Below, one piece after another: positions 34,219 to 43,457 of a DNA stretch of 64,000 bases. The stretch is from Roseovarius gaetbuli (GTDB lineage Bacteria; Pseudomonadota; Alphaproteobacteria; Rhodobacterales; Rhodobacteraceae): positions 1-64,000 of the forward strand of contig NZ_FWFJ01000009.1 in assembly GCF_900172365.1 (NCBI RefSeq), given 5' to 3'. Position 1 is the stretch's first letter; each line of letters opens with the position of its first letter. Both the position numbers and the translations under genes were made by a program. Under the pieces are notes generated by a model. That model had not been told where the DNA came from. It ran no database searches and was given only the letters and a program-made list of their open reading frames with translations.

Positions 34219-34973
34219 CCACGCCCAACCTTACGCTGGCCCATGAAAGCACCGGCTTGCGGGTCGAGAACCTGCGCAAAAGCTATAAAAAGCGGGTCGT
34301 GATCCGCGATGTGTCGCTGACCCTGAAGCAAGGCGAGGTGGTTGCGCTTTTGGGGCCAAACGGGTCGGGCAAGACCACGACGTTTTACGCCATTGCCGGG
34401 CTCATCTATCCCGAAGGCGGGCATATCTTTATCGACGGGCGCGATGTGACCAACCTGCCGATGTATCGCCGGGCCAAGCTCGGGATTGGGTATCTGCCGC
34501 AGGAAATGTCGATTTTTCGCGGGCTGTCGGTAGAAGACAACATCATGGCGATCCTTGATATTTCCGAAAGTGACCGCCACAAGCGGCGCGAGCGGCTGGA
34601 AGAGCTGTTGTCGGAATTCTCGGTCGAGCATCTGCGCCGCGCGCCCGCGCTTGCCCTTTCGGGCGGTGAACGGCGGCGGGTCGAGATTGCGCGCTGTCTG
34701 GCAGCGAATCCAAGGTATCTCTTGCTCGACGAACCCTTTGCCGGGGTTGATCCGATTTCGGTTGGCGATATCCGCCATTTGGTGGCCGACCTGAAAAAAC
34801 GCGGCATCGGTGTTCTGATCACCGACCACAATGTGCGCGAGACGCTGGAGATTGTCGATCGGGCTTACATTTTGCACGACGGCAAGGTTCTGATGTCCGG
34901 AAGCCCCAAGGATGTGGTCGAGAATGAAAACGTGCGCCGCGTCTATCTTGGCGACAATTTCCGCATTTCTTGA
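34215..34973 (+). CDS. lptB: LPS export ABC ATPase LptB
   Basis: A 252-residue ATPase of the lipopolysaccharide extractor LptB2FGC. Walker A GPNGSGKTT, signature LSGGERRRVEIAR and Walker B YLLLDEPFAGVDP are intact, and the Q-loop region GIGYLPQEMSIFRGLSVEDN is the typical LptB form. It ends the lptC-lptA-lptB unit. In many alphaproteobacteria rpoN comes next; here hpf follows after a 243-base gap. Confidence 0.95.
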   Translation: MTTPNLTLAHESTGLRVENLRKSYKKRVVIRDVSLTLKQGEVVALLGPNGSGKTTTFYAIAGLIYPEGGHIFIDGRDVTNLPMYRRAKLGIGYLPQEMSIFRGLSVEDNIMAILDISESDRHKRRERLEELLSEFSVEHLRRAPALALSGGERRRVEIARCLAANPRYLLLDEPFAGVDPISVGDIRHLVADLKKRGIGVLITDHNVRETLEIVDRAYILHDGKVLMSGSPKDVVENENVRRVYLGDNFRIS

Positions 34974-35010
34974 CGCCGACCCTTTGATGCCGAAACCGGG
35001 TGTGATCCGC

Positions 35011-35052
35011 TCAATTTGAATTGACAAGACCGCCAGAAAGCGCGTCAATTGA
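35011..35052. promoter_or_regulatory. TCAATT palindromes upstream of hpf
   Basis: TCAATT-TG-AATTGA (35011-35024) and a perfect TCAATTGA (35045-35052) lie in the gap between lptB and hpf. The repeated half-site suggests a regulator-binding region, probably for the hpf promoter. No other feature is supported in the rest of 34974-35216. Confidence 0.35.
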
Positions 35053-35216
35053 ATCATGACATGTGTTGAACTCGCGCTGTTCTTTGAATGGTCCCCGCAA
35101 CAAGGGCCTGCTTTCGGACAATTTCAACTTATGTCGATTATCAGCATCCCGAGTTAGCACATGACTCGGCGCAGGCGCGCCGTGCTACTTGAGGTTTGTC
35201 AAATAAAGGAGACAAG

Positions 35217-35780
35217 ATGCGTTACCAAATCAGCGGACGGCAGATCGATATCGGCGAAGCTCTTCAGGTGCATGTGAAAGAACAGCTTGGAACAGTTGTC
35301 GATAAATATACCGGGCGGCCGACCGATGCGAATGTATTCTTTTCCAAAACGGGCAGCGAATTTCAATGCGAAGCTATCGTGCATCTGTCCACCGGTCTGA
35401 CCGCACAGGCCAACGGCAAGGCGCATGAAATCTACGCCGCGTTTGAAGCGTGCTGTGAAAAACTGGATAAGCAACTTCGCCGGTACAAGCGTCGTTTGAA
35501 GGACCACCATAAGGAGCGTCCGCAGCCGGTTGAACTCTCGGGTGCTTCCTCTTATATCCTCGCTTCAGACAGTGAGGGAACGGAATCAGAGCCTGACAGC
35601 CTGCAGCCGATCATCATCGCCGAGATGGAAACCAAGATTCCATCGCTTTCGGTTGGTGAGGCGGTCATGCAGATGGAACTAGCAGGTGCCCCGGTTCTGA
35701 TCTTTCGCAACGAGGGCAAGGAATCGGTCAACGTCGTATATCGCCGGGAAGATGGCAATATAGGCTGGATTGATCCGTAA
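35217..35780 (+). CDS. hpf: Ribosome hibernation promoting factor (long form)
   Basis: A 187-residue long HPF. The N-terminal S30AE domain (about 1-100) blocks the ribosome decoding centre and the C-terminal domain (about 130-187, with the VNVVYRREDGNIGWIDP ending) makes 100S dimers. AAGGAG lies six bases before the ATG at 35217; an in-frame TTG at 35196 is a less likely start. It is followed by ptsN, as usual in this class. Confidence 0.93.
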   Translation: MRYQISGRQIDIGEALQVHVKEQLGTVVDKYTGRPTDANVFFSKTGSEFQCEAIVHLSTGLTAQANGKAHEIYAAFEACCEKLDKQLRRYKRRLKDHHKERPQPVELSGASSYILASDSEGTESEPDSLQPIIIAEMETKIPSLSVGEAVMQMELAGAPVLIFRNEGKESVNVVYRREDGNIGWIDP

Positions 35781-35827
35781 ATTAGGGCAACGGGCGACAG
35801 AAGTCGCGTGTTTGAGCGGCACAGTTA

Positions 35828-36292
35828 ATGGAAATACCTATGATTCTGGATCCTCAGGCCGTGCGTGCTCTGTCAGGTGTGACAAGCAAAAAGCGCCTTA
35901 TGCAAGAGCTCGGCATGATCGCGGAAACCGCCTATGGCGTTCCCCATTCCGCCGCTGTCGAGGCGCTCTTGGAACGCGAAAGCCTTGGCCCAACCGGTGT
36001 GGGCCATGGCGTCGCTCTTCCACATGCCCGCCTTGAAGGGCTTGACCATGTGGTCGGCGTTTTGGTGGTGCTCGACAAGCCGATTGATTTCGATTCCGTT
36101 GATCGTCAGCCGGTCGACCTTGCGTTCGCGCTTTTCGCCCCGATTGATGCCGGGGTTGAACACCTCAAGGCGCTTGCGCTTGTCTCGAGGACCCTTCGGG
36201 ACGCCTCGCTTTGCGCTAAATTGCGCGCCAATAGCGATCCCGTCACGCTCTACACCATCGTGACCGAGGCGCAGGCGGTTCAGGCTGCCTGA
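35828..36292 (+). CDS. ptsN: Nitrogen PTS EIIA component PtsN
   Basis: A 154-residue EIIA-Ntr protein of the regulatory nitrogen phosphotransferase system. The phosphorylated residue is His66 in GVALPHARL. It senses the phosphorylation state of the PTS and influences potassium and carbon/nitrogen balance in proteobacteria. It follows hpf after 47 bases, on the same strand, and is convergent with the sulfotransferase gene. Confidence 0.93.
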   Translation: MEIPMILDPQAVRALSGVTSKKRLMQELGMIAETAYGVPHSAAVEALLERESLGPTGVGHGVALPHARLEGLDHVVGVLVVLDKPIDFDSVDRQPVDLAFALFAPIDAGVEHLKALALVSRTLRDASLCAKLRANSDPVTLYTIVTEAQAVQAA

Positions 36293-36308
36293 TCCATAGG
36301 CCAACGCC

Positions 36309-37739
36309 TCAGGCCCAGCGACCAAATCCGAACGTCATGTAATCGCGCTGATAAACATCGCGCGTCAGGGTCTCGATCTCGTCATCGTAAATCTCGGAGA
36401 GATCAAACGGGCTATCCCCCGGCGCTTGCGGCGGCACCGGTGGCTTGGCATAGCCCACCTGACGCGCCATAGCGGCAAGATAGCCTTTGATTTCGGTTTC
36501 TCGGATGACCATGTCGGGCGACCCGAACTGCGCCATCCCCTCCAGAACCGAGGACTGCGTGGCCCAATGCGCATCGACCCGAATGCCGGTCTGACCAGAT
36601 AGATTGGCCTTGAGAAAGGTCAAAAACGCAACAAAGGCCTCGCGGTGAGCGCGCCGGTCATAGGTCTCATCAAGTTCACCGCCGGGCAGAGGCAGCTTGT
36701 GAAAATTGCGTAGCGTCTTACGGATATCGCGATAGCACCCCGGTCCCTTGATCAGGATCTTGTTGCAGAAGGCCGCATGCGCGCGCGCCACCGGATGGCG
36801 CAGAACCGTAAAGCGGCGATGCCCCGGTTTGCGCCGCATCCACTGGCGCAGCGCCTTTTGATTGAGCTTGGTCGGCAAGGTATCCGGCGGCACGCCGTCA
36901 AGCGCCGCAAGCCACTTCTGCACTTCGATCTCGGGGCCAGAGCGCACCGGCATGTAAAGCAGCGCCGCCTTTGCCGCACTGACAAAGCCCGGAACGGCGG
37001 CCCCGCGACGCGGCTCGAAATTGGGGGTCCGCGTCAGGTTGAACGTGTCCAACCCCGCAAGCGCGTGCTCCATCTCGTTGAAATTGGAAACCTTGTCTTC
37101 AAGCCCACTTGGGTTTTGCTTTTTCAGAGAATCGTCAAGCGCGTCCAGAACCGTCGCGCAGCCAAGATAACGCGCCAGCCCGTTCATTACCTCAAGGTTT
37201 TGCAGATCATCATAGGCCACGTAGAACGCGGTCTGCCCGCTGGCCTGTAGCCGGTTCAAAAGGAACACCTGAAATTCCTGAAGCCGCCCGACATGGCGTT
37301 CAAATTCCATGCCGTCAAAGGCGATCTTGCTATCGCGACGCCGCTTAACGTTGGTCAGCTTCCACTGCCCCGTGGCCTGAGCAATTTTCCACGACACATA
37401 GCTATCGACCGGGTTCCGGGTCAGCACGATCTTGGCACAGCGCGGATCGTCCAGCACGATATCAAGCACCCTTGGATCGTGATCATGGAAGAACCGAAAG
37501 CCGCCAATGCCGTCGGACCGGGCTTTGATCGCTTCGATCAACCGCCCCGGATCGCCATCGCGCATCGCCTGCGTCACCTCCAAAACCTCGGTCTTGTTCG
37601 GATAGGCGATGAAATGCGGGTTGAACGCCTCGCCATGGCATTCAATGCCGTCAAAGGCGTTCAGGTTGCTTTCAAGAAAGTTCGATCCTGTGCGCATTTC
37701 TGCAAACACGACGAAATAGTCAAACGGGGCTGTCATCAA
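36309..37739 (-). CDS. Two-domain sulfotransferase-like protein
   Basis: A 476-residue protein. The N-terminal half is a PAPS-dependent sulfotransferase: 5'-phosphosulfate loop RTGSNFLES at 16-24 and 3'-phosphate motif LTRNPVDSYVS at 106-116. The C-terminal half (about 250-430) repeats the pattern in altered form, with YMPVRSG at 262-268 and VLRHPVARAHAAFC at 312-325, as in carbohydrate sulfotransferases. The second loop lacks the canonical Lys/Thr and may be weak or structural. It is encoded with two glycosyltransferases, which implies sulfation of a surface glycan. Stop-to-start spacing to the upstream gene is three bases. Confidence 0.8.
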   Translation of the reverse strand: MMTAPFDYFVVFAEMRTGSNFLESNLNAFDGIECHGEAFNPHFIAYPNKTEVLEVTQAMRDGDPGRLIEAIKARSDGIGGFRFFHDHDPRVLDIVLDDPRCAKIVLTRNPVDSYVSWKIAQATGQWKLTNVKRRRDSKIAFDGMEFERHVGRLQEFQVFLLNRLQASGQTAFYVAYDDLQNLEVMNGLARYLGCATVLDALDDSLKKQNPSGLEDKVSNFNEMEHALAGLDTFNLTRTPNFEPRRGAAVPGFVSAAKAALLYMPVRSGPEIEVQKWLAALDGVPPDTLPTKLNQKALRQWMRRKPGHRRFTVLRHPVARAHAAFCNKILIKGPGCYRDIRKTLRNFHKLPLPGGELDETYDRRAHREAFVAFLTFLKANLSGQTGIRVDAHWATQSSVLEGMAQFGSPDMVIRETEIKGYLAAMARQVGYAKPPVPPQAPGDSPFDLSEIYDDEIETLTRDVYQRDYMTFGFGRWA

Positions 37740-37742
37740 TAT

Positions 37743-39440
37743 TTACCGCACGAGATAAGGTTTGCGCTGGTTCTGCTGTGGTTCGTGCAGCCTGTGCTCG
37801 ACCGGGAAATCACCCATAAGATAGGGGTGCATGCCCTGGTTTTTGAGGTTCTGAAGAAATTGCCCAAAGCCGCTTAGGTCGGTCATGCGCGGCACTTCGG
37901 CCAGGCCACGCAGGTTTTGCTGGCCAATTTCGTCGATGATCGTTTGCAGCGGCTCCATCGGGGCTTCGATAAATTCGGCCATGGTCCAGATTCGCACCCG
38001 CGCCTTTGTCCATTGCGAGCGCAACACCTCAAGGTGCTTGCTTTCAACCCGTTGCAACAGGGCCGCCTCGCGCCGGATGTCGGAAAAATTGCTGTTGGAT
38101 TTGAAAAGCGGCACGGCCCAGGCACCGGAAATTACCGAAATCTGGGCGTTGGGATCCTTGGCAATTTCCCATTCGATCTTTTGCATGTCGCGCGGGCCGA
38201 ATTGAAAACACTGGCGTTCGCCGCGTGTGTTCCAGATCAGGCTGGCCAAAAACGCACGCGGATTATAATCGCGCAAAGCGGCGCTATCGCTGAGCGCGCC
38301 ATTCATCACCGTTTGGCCTTCGGAAAACGCGGCACGCTCTGGCGCAAAAAGGTGGCCGTGCACACGCATGCCTGTCATCTTGGCCAACCACGGCTCGAAG
38401 TTTTCAAACAGGTCAGAGAACCCTTCGAACACCGAATATTGCGCACAGGTCAGACCGTTTTCTCGATTTTCAACCGGGAACCGGCTTTGCATGTATAGGC
38501 CGGGGCGCCCGCGCGTGCGCCGCTCGACCGCCTTGGCGAAAATGCGGTCAATCTTGCCGGGGTTCGGTTCGGTCCGGTTCATCGCGCCGGCCTGATCGGT
38601 CAAAAACGCCTGATACAGACGATCGGCAAACGGCCAGATCTTGCGCGCGACAAAGCAATCCGACCGGCGCAAGAGTTGCAGGTGGTCGTCATAGAAAATA
38701 TGCGGCTTGCCCTGATAGTCGAATTTCGAAAGCGTCAGGGACCGGCTTTCGATCTGGCGCGAATATTGCCGGACCAGCGTCTGGAAGTAGCTTTCATCGG
38801 GAATCCAGACCTTGCTGAAGTAGCGGTCATAGGTGTCGCGTTCGGGGTCCTGAAGAATGGCCGAGAGGGTTTGACGCGTCAGGCACCACCACTGGCTTCC
38901 CATATGGGGGACGATGCCGTTGGGGATGCGCCGTTTGAACCGCAAGATGCGCTGAAGCGCGACGTATTTATCGAATAAATAACGTTGGTTGCGCCATGAA
39001 AACGGAAACCGCAGGGTAAAACGTTCCTGATCAAGGCCGCCCATCGTCCAGGGCACATCGGCGGTGGTGGCGGATTCGATGAAATCGGTATGCGGGCGTT
39101 TGGCAAGGTAATCGATCAGCTCTTGCACCGGGCGCAGCGGCAGGCAGGAGCCCGATGCAAGATAGACGTGGCGCACATCGGCAAAGTCACGAAGCATGAT
39201 TTTCGCCGCATCCTGTGTCGCGGCCACAAGGCCCCAGGTGCCCCATTCACAACGATGCCGCTTGGCAAACCGCACATCCGGCATATCGGACAACGCGTTC
39301 ACAAAGGCATCATAGGTTTTGCGCGGCACGGCCTTGTCGACATGGATTACCAGCGGACAGCCCGCAGCCGCCCAGTGGCGCGCCACCTGTTCGGCGCGGC
39401 CAAAGGCGGTATGGACCAGCATGATGATCCCGACACCCAT
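37743..39440 (-). CDS. GT14-type (core-2/I branching) glycosyltransferase with C-terminal DUF5928-like region
   Basis: A 565-residue protein. Residues about 1-290 match the beta-1,6-N-acetylglucosaminyltransferase (core-2/I branching, GT14) fold, with HVDKAV near 33-38, YLASGSCLPLRP near 93-104, and GSQWWCLTR near 190-198. The C-terminal half (about 300-565) is a Rhodobacterales-type extension of unknown role that I recall as DUF5928. No signal peptide or membrane span is seen. It lies between a sulfotransferase and a GT2-like gene on the same strand, so it probably builds a capsule or exopolysaccharide side chain. Confidence 0.8.
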   Translation of the reverse strand: MGVGIIMLVHTAFGRAEQVARHWAAAGCPLVIHVDKAVPRKTYDAFVNALSDMPDVRFAKRHRCEWGTWGLVAATQDAAKIMLRDFADVRHVYLASGSCLPLRPVQELIDYLAKRPHTDFIESATTADVPWTMGGLDQERFTLRFPFSWRNQRYLFDKYVALQRILRFKRRIPNGIVPHMGSQWWCLTRQTLSAILQDPERDTYDRYFSKVWIPDESYFQTLVRQYSRQIESRSLTLSKFDYQGKPHIFYDDHLQLLRRSDCFVARKIWPFADRLYQAFLTDQAGAMNRTEPNPGKIDRIFAKAVERRTRGRPGLYMQSRFPVENRENGLTCAQYSVFEGFSDLFENFEPWLAKMTGMRVHGHLFAPERAAFSEGQTVMNGALSDSAALRDYNPRAFLASLIWNTRGERQCFQFGPRDMQKIEWEIAKDPNAQISVISGAWAVPLFKSNSNFSDIRREAALLQRVESKHLEVLRSQWTKARVRIWTMAEFIEAPMEPLQTIIDEIGQQNLRGLAEVPRMTDLSGFGQFLQNLKNQGMHPYLMGDFPVEHRLHEPQQNQRKPYLVR

Positions 39441-39457
39441 GATTTACTGCCCTTCCC

Positions 39458-40468
39458 TCACGCCCAGTTCCCCTTGGACATAAGGCCAAGGATCTCTAGC
39501 TGACGCCAGTTTATATATTTTTCTGACCATTTGCACCAAAGCTCTGGGTTTTCCTGAACGGTTCTTGCGTAGGCCTTGTATTCCACACTGGCCGAATAAT
39601 GCTGTCGGCGGGTTAATTCCTCGGCGGCTTTGGCGGTAAACGTGTCAAGAAACTTGGCGTGAAGCAGTATCCCGCTCGCCTTTTCCCCACCCCATTCATC
39701 ATAGGTCAGGTTAAGCCCGCGCGGCAAAAGCATGTGGGTCGAGCTTTCATAGGCATATCGCCGGTCCCATTTGACCAATGGCGTTTTGTTCAAAGCCGGG
39801 GCCTTTTTCGGAGCGTCGGGAAAGAACACCCGCGCCCGTGGACCGCCCTGAATCCAGACATTGCCGTAAAACTTGTTCTTCGCGATCACGTAATTGCCGG
39901 GATCAAACCAGGCGGCAATTTCAAGCGGGTTTTGCCCGGCCTGATAGGGCACCGCATCAATCCGCCCCTTGGGGTACATATCCAAGAGCATGGCGCCAAA
40001 GGATTTGACCTGACTGGTATCAAGCCAGTCGGTCAGGGCCCGGATCGGGCGCGTATCGCAAAACGGATAGACAAAGAATTCGTCGGCATCGACCACAAGA
40101 GTCCAGTGGCCATGGCCGTATTTCTGTTGCAGCCAGTTCAGCCAATCGACCCCAAAACGCGACCGCTTATAGCTTGATTTGGTGGACCAGAGCGACACGT
40201 CATCCTGTTGCGCCAAATACTCGGCGCCGCCATCGGTGCTGTCATTATCGACGATCAGGAAATGCGAGACGCCCATGTCGCGATAATATTTCAGGAAATA
40301 CGGCAACCGGATATGTTCATCGCGCAGCGTGGAAAACAAAAGGATATCACCGGGGCGTATCTTTTCCGTGCGGTTGGCAACCGGTGTCAGCGAGAAATGC
40401 TTGCGATACGCACGTGCTTTCGCCCGCTTTCGCCGCAGCCGCATCCGATAAGACTGCCACACACCCAA
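39458..40468 (-). CDS. GT2/GT92-like glycosyltransferase
   Basis: A 336-residue glycosyltransferase with the DNDSTDGG nucleotide-sugar loop at 74-81 and the metal-binding VVDADEFF at 125-132, as in Glyco_tranf_2_4/GT92-like proteins. No membrane span is evident. It is the first gene of a three-gene minus-strand locus with the GT14-type transferase and the sulfotransferase. The donor and acceptor sugars are unknown. Confidence 0.82.
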   Translation of the reverse strand: MGVWQSYRMRLRRKRAKARAYRKHFSLTPVANRTEKIRPGDILLFSTLRDEHIRLPYFLKYYRDMGVSHFLIVDNDSTDGGAEYLAQQDDVSLWSTKSSYKRSRFGVDWLNWLQQKYGHGHWTLVVDADEFFVYPFCDTRPIRALTDWLDTSQVKSFGAMLLDMYPKGRIDAVPYQAGQNPLEIAAWFDPGNYVIAKNKFYGNVWIQGGPRARVFFPDAPKKAPALNKTPLVKWDRRYAYESSTHMLLPRGLNLTYDEWGGEKASGILLHAKFLDTFTAKAAEELTRRQHYSASVEYKAYARTVQENPELWCKWSEKYINWRQLEILGLMSKGNWA

Positions 40469-40548
40469 AGAGTTCGCCCCCTGTTAAACGCTTGTCATCG
40501 CCAAACACTATCTCAGGGCAATTAATACAATCTTTTTTCCGCCTAATC

Positions 40549-40576
40549 TTTGGCAAAAATACAAATTGTTGCCAAA
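40549..40576. repeat. Perfect eight-base inverted repeat
   Basis: TTTGGCAA (40549-40556) is the exact reverse complement of TTGCCAAA (40569-40576), with a 12-base AT-rich spacer. It sits between the regA stop and the glycosyltransferase start, both on the minus strand. It could be an operator for the glycan locus or the terminator of regA; no T-run follows directly. Confidence 0.45.
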
Positions 40577-40619
40577 TCAGACAAAAACTGGTGTCTGGCC
40601 CAGCGCGCCACGGTTTCGT

Positions 40620-41171
40620 TTAGCGCGGCGAACGCTTGGCCAGAATACGCTGAAGCGTGCGGCGGTGCATGTTCAGGCGACGCGCGGTTTCGCTTACGTT
40701 GCGATCACAAAGCTCATAGACCCGCTGAATATGTTCCCAGCGCACGCGATCCGCGCTCATCGGGTTTTCCGGGGGCGGCGGCAATTCATCACCGGTGGCC
40801 AGCAGCGCGTTGGTGATATCCGTGGCGTCAGCAGGTTTTGAGAGATAATCCGTCGCGCCGATCTTGACCGCGGCAACTGCGGTGGCAATCGCGCCATAGC
40901 CAGTCAAGACCACGATCCGGCTATCAGGGCGCTTTTCACGGATGATTTCGACCACATCAAGGCCGTTGCCATCCTCAAGCCGCAAGTCGCATACCGCATA
41001 GGCGGGCGGTCTTGCGGTGGCAATCGCGCGCCCTGCGGCCACCGATCCGGCGGTTTCAACCTCAAAGCCGCGCTTTTCCATGGCCTTGGCCAACCGTTTC
41101 AGAAACGGTTCATCGTCATCCAACAACAGAAGCGTTTTGTCCTCACCAATATCATGCTGGTCCTCGGCCAT
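40620..41171 (-). CDS. regA: Redox response regulator RegA/PrrA/ActR
   Basis: A 183-residue response regulator. The receiver domain carries Asp18-20 and the phospho-acceptor Asp62 in CDLRLEDG; the C-terminal Fis-like helix-turn-helix includes VSETARRLNMHRRTLQRIL. The proline-rich linker PPPPEN is typical of RegA. It is the global redox regulator of photosynthesis, carbon and nitrogen fixation and respiration genes in this class. GGAGG precedes the ATG at 41171; an in-frame start at 41234 has no such site. senC and regB lie next to it in the classical arrangement. Confidence 0.95.
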   Translation of the reverse strand: MAEDQHDIGEDKTLLLLDDDEPFLKRLAKAMEKRGFEVETAGSVAAGRAIATARPPAYAVCDLRLEDGNGLDVVEIIREKRPDSRIVVLTGYGAIATAVAAVKIGATDYLSKPADATDITNALLATGDELPPPPENPMSADRVRWEHIQRVYELCDRNVSETARRLNMHRRTLQRILAKRSPR

Positions 41172-41248
41172 CCCGTTCCTCCTGTTGCGCGCAATCCCTA
41201 GAAAGGTTCTAGCCCGCGCTTTTGCCTGCGTCAAACAAACGCAATGCT

Positions 41249-41878
41249 TTAGCTTGCATCAATAAAACATTGAATGCGATCAGCCATTTGTTCGGCGGTG
41301 GCATCGCGGCGGAAAAACTCGACAAAGCCATGCTCGGGCAAGGTCAGGTATGACATGGTCGAGTGATCGACGAGATAGAGATCCTCTTCACCCTCGGCGG
41401 GCTTTTGCGCCTGGTAAAACGTGCGGTATGCCTTGCTTGCCGCCTTGACCTGTTCCGACGATCCGGTCAGGCCAAGCATGCGGGGGTGCAAATAATCCGT
41501 GAACTCGGCAAGCATCTCGGGGGTGTCGCGCTCGGGGTCAATCGAGATAAAGACCGGCTTTACCATCTTGCCCCGGCTTTCCAGAACGTCCACCGCCTCG
41601 GCATTGCGGGCGGCATCAAGCGGGCAGACATCGGGACAGAAGGTATAGCCAAAATAGATCAGCGCAGGTTGGTCGATCACATCCTTGTCGGTCACCGTCT
41701 TGCCAGTCTCATCAACAAGGGTAAACGACCCGCCGATCTGTCCGGCACCCCCGGCCACACTTGAGGCACGGCATTGCGCGAACTGATCATCATCGCCGCC
41801 AAGCATCTTCATGTAATAGGTCACGCCAAGCAACAAAATCACGGCGGCCGTGGCAACAATGGCAATCAGGCGGGGCAT
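41249..41878 (-). CDS. senC: SCO1/SenC copper chaperone
   Basis: A 209-residue membrane-anchored thioredoxin-like protein that delivers copper to cytochrome c oxidase. One N-terminal helix (about 3-22), CPDVC with Cys81 and Cys85, and the ligand His172 in VDHS are all present. It lies between divergent regB and downstream regA, the usual order; in Rhodobacter its homologue PrrC is linked to redox signalling. Likely co-transcribed with regA, 77 bases further on. Confidence 0.93.
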   Translation of the reverse strand: MPRLIAIVATAAVILLLGVTYYMKMLGGDDDQFAQCRASSVAGGAGQIGGSFTLVDETGKTVTDKDVIDQPALIYFGYTFCPDVCPLDAARNAEAVDVLESRGKMVKPVFISIDPERDTPEMLAEFTDYLHPRMLGLTGSSEQVKAASKAYRTFYQAQKPAEGEEDLYLVDHSTMSYLTLPEHGFVEFFRRDATAEQMADRIQCFIDAS

Positions 41879-41944
41879 CGGGATTTCCTTGCGTTAGGGG
41901 GCGTTGGGTGCAACTTTCAGCATATCTAACATTCCCTTCCCCGC

Positions 41945-43363
41945 ATGCAATGGGACGCAATCGCACATATGGTTGATCACACCGCCGCCCCCTTCAAATC
42001 ACGCCAGAGCGGAAGCTGGATCAGACTTCGCACGCTGGTGCTTTTGCGCTGGTGGGCGATTGTCGGCCAGGCAAGTGCGCTGATCATCGCCGAGCGGTTT
42101 TACGACCTTAACCTTGAAATCGGCCTGTGTTTTCTGGTGATCGGCGTTTCCATCGTCAGCAACCTTGTCGCCGCCTTTGTTTTTGCCGAGAACAAGCGCC
42201 TGTCCGAACAGGACACGCTCTTGGTGGTTCTGTTCGACATGCTGCAACTTGGGTTGCTGTTGTATCTGACCGGCGGGTTGAACAACCCGTTTTCCATTCT
42301 GATCGTGGGGCCGGTCACGGTCTCTGCCTCGGCGCTTTCATCGCGCTCAACCGCGTTTCTGGGATTGATGGCGATCCTTATCGTGTCGGTCCTGATGCAG
42401 TTTTACCTGCCACTGCGCACCGAACAGGGGTTTATCCTTCGGGTGCCGGATGTTTTTCGCTTTGGCAATTGGGTTGCGATTGTGATCGCGGTGATCTTTC
42501 TTGGTGTCTATTCCCGCTGGATCGTGCAGGAAATGCAGGGCATGTCGGATGCCTTGCAGGCCACGCAAATGGCACTGGCGCGCGAACAAAAGCTGACTGA
42601 TCTCGGCGGTGTTGTTGCCGCCGCCGCGCATGAGCTTGGCACGCCTCTGGCGACGATCAAACTTGCCAGCGCCGAACTGGCAGAGGAGCTTTGTGATAGC
42701 CCCGACTTGCGCGAGGATGCGCTTTTGATTGTCGCTCAGACCGATCGCTGTCGCGATATCCTGCGCTCGATGGGGCGAGCCGGCAAAGACGATCTGCACC
42801 TACGGACCGCTCCCCTCACTGCGCTTGTCGAAGAGGCGGCAGAGCCCCATGTGGACCGTGGTAAACACATTCATTTTGACCATGCTGCGGGCGAGGGCGA
42901 TATCATGTCTCAACCCAACGTTCTGCGCCGACCAGAAGTCGTTCACGGGCTGCGCAATCTTATCCAGAACGCGGTTGATTTCGCGCGCGAGAATGTCTGG
43001 GTTGAATCAAGCTGGACCGACGACACCATCACCCTTCGGATCATGGATGACGGGCGCGGATATCCGCCGCATCTTTTGGGCCGGATCGGTGATCCGTTCA
43101 TGCGCCGCCGTGCACCCGCAGGTGACCCCCAACGCCCCGGTTACGAAGGGATGGGCCTTGGGCTTTTCATCGCCAAAACGCTGCTTGAGCGCTCTGGCGC
43201 GGACCTTAGCTTTGCCAATGGATCGGAGTCGTTCAAATCACAGCAAAGCCATGCGGCCCGCACCGGCGCCTTTGTCGAAGTGACGTGGAATCGGGACGCC
43301 ATCGCGGCACCGTCCGGGGCAGAATCAACCGCTCTGGGCCAAAATCAGCCCTTTAAAGCCTGA
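41945..43363 (+). CDS. regB: Redox sensor histidine kinase RegB/PrrB/ActS
   Basis: A 472-residue membrane kinase with six N-terminal helices. The quinone-binding loop GGLNNPF is at 110-116, the phospho-acceptor His229 is in AAAHELGTPLATIK, and Cys269 in TDRCRDIL corresponds to the redox-active cysteine known from RegB. ATP-binding N and G boxes (RNLIQNAVDFA, DDGRGYP, GMGLGLFIAK) follow. The start could also be an in-frame ATG at 41969; neither has a clear ribosome binding site. It is divergent from senC-regA. Confidence 0.94.
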   Translation: MQWDAIAHMVDHTAAPFKSRQSGSWIRLRTLVLLRWWAIVGQASALIIAERFYDLNLEIGLCFLVIGVSIVSNLVAAFVFAENKRLSEQDTLLVVLFDMLQLGLLLYLTGGLNNPFSILIVGPVTVSASALSSRSTAFLGLMAILIVSVLMQFYLPLRTEQGFILRVPDVFRFGNWVAIVIAVIFLGVYSRWIVQEMQGMSDALQATQMALAREQKLTDLGGVVAAAAHELGTPLATIKLASAELAEELCDSPDLREDALLIVAQTDRCRDILRSMGRAGKDDLHLRTAPLTALVEEAAEPHVDRGKHIHFDHAAGEGDIMSQPNVLRRPEVVHGLRNLIQNAVDFARENVWVESSWTDDTITLRIMDDGRGYPPHLLGRIGDPFMRRRAPAGDPQRPGYEGMGLGLFIAKTLLERSGADLSFANGSESFKSQQSHAARTGAFVEVTWNRDAIAAPSGAESTALGQNQPFKA

Positions 43364-43457
43364 AAAACAGCGGGCTTTCGCGCGCGCGGACCGTCATTAA
43401 GGCGGTCTTAACCAGTTTCGTTAAAGTTTGACCGACTCCTGAAACAAAAGGTGCAGC

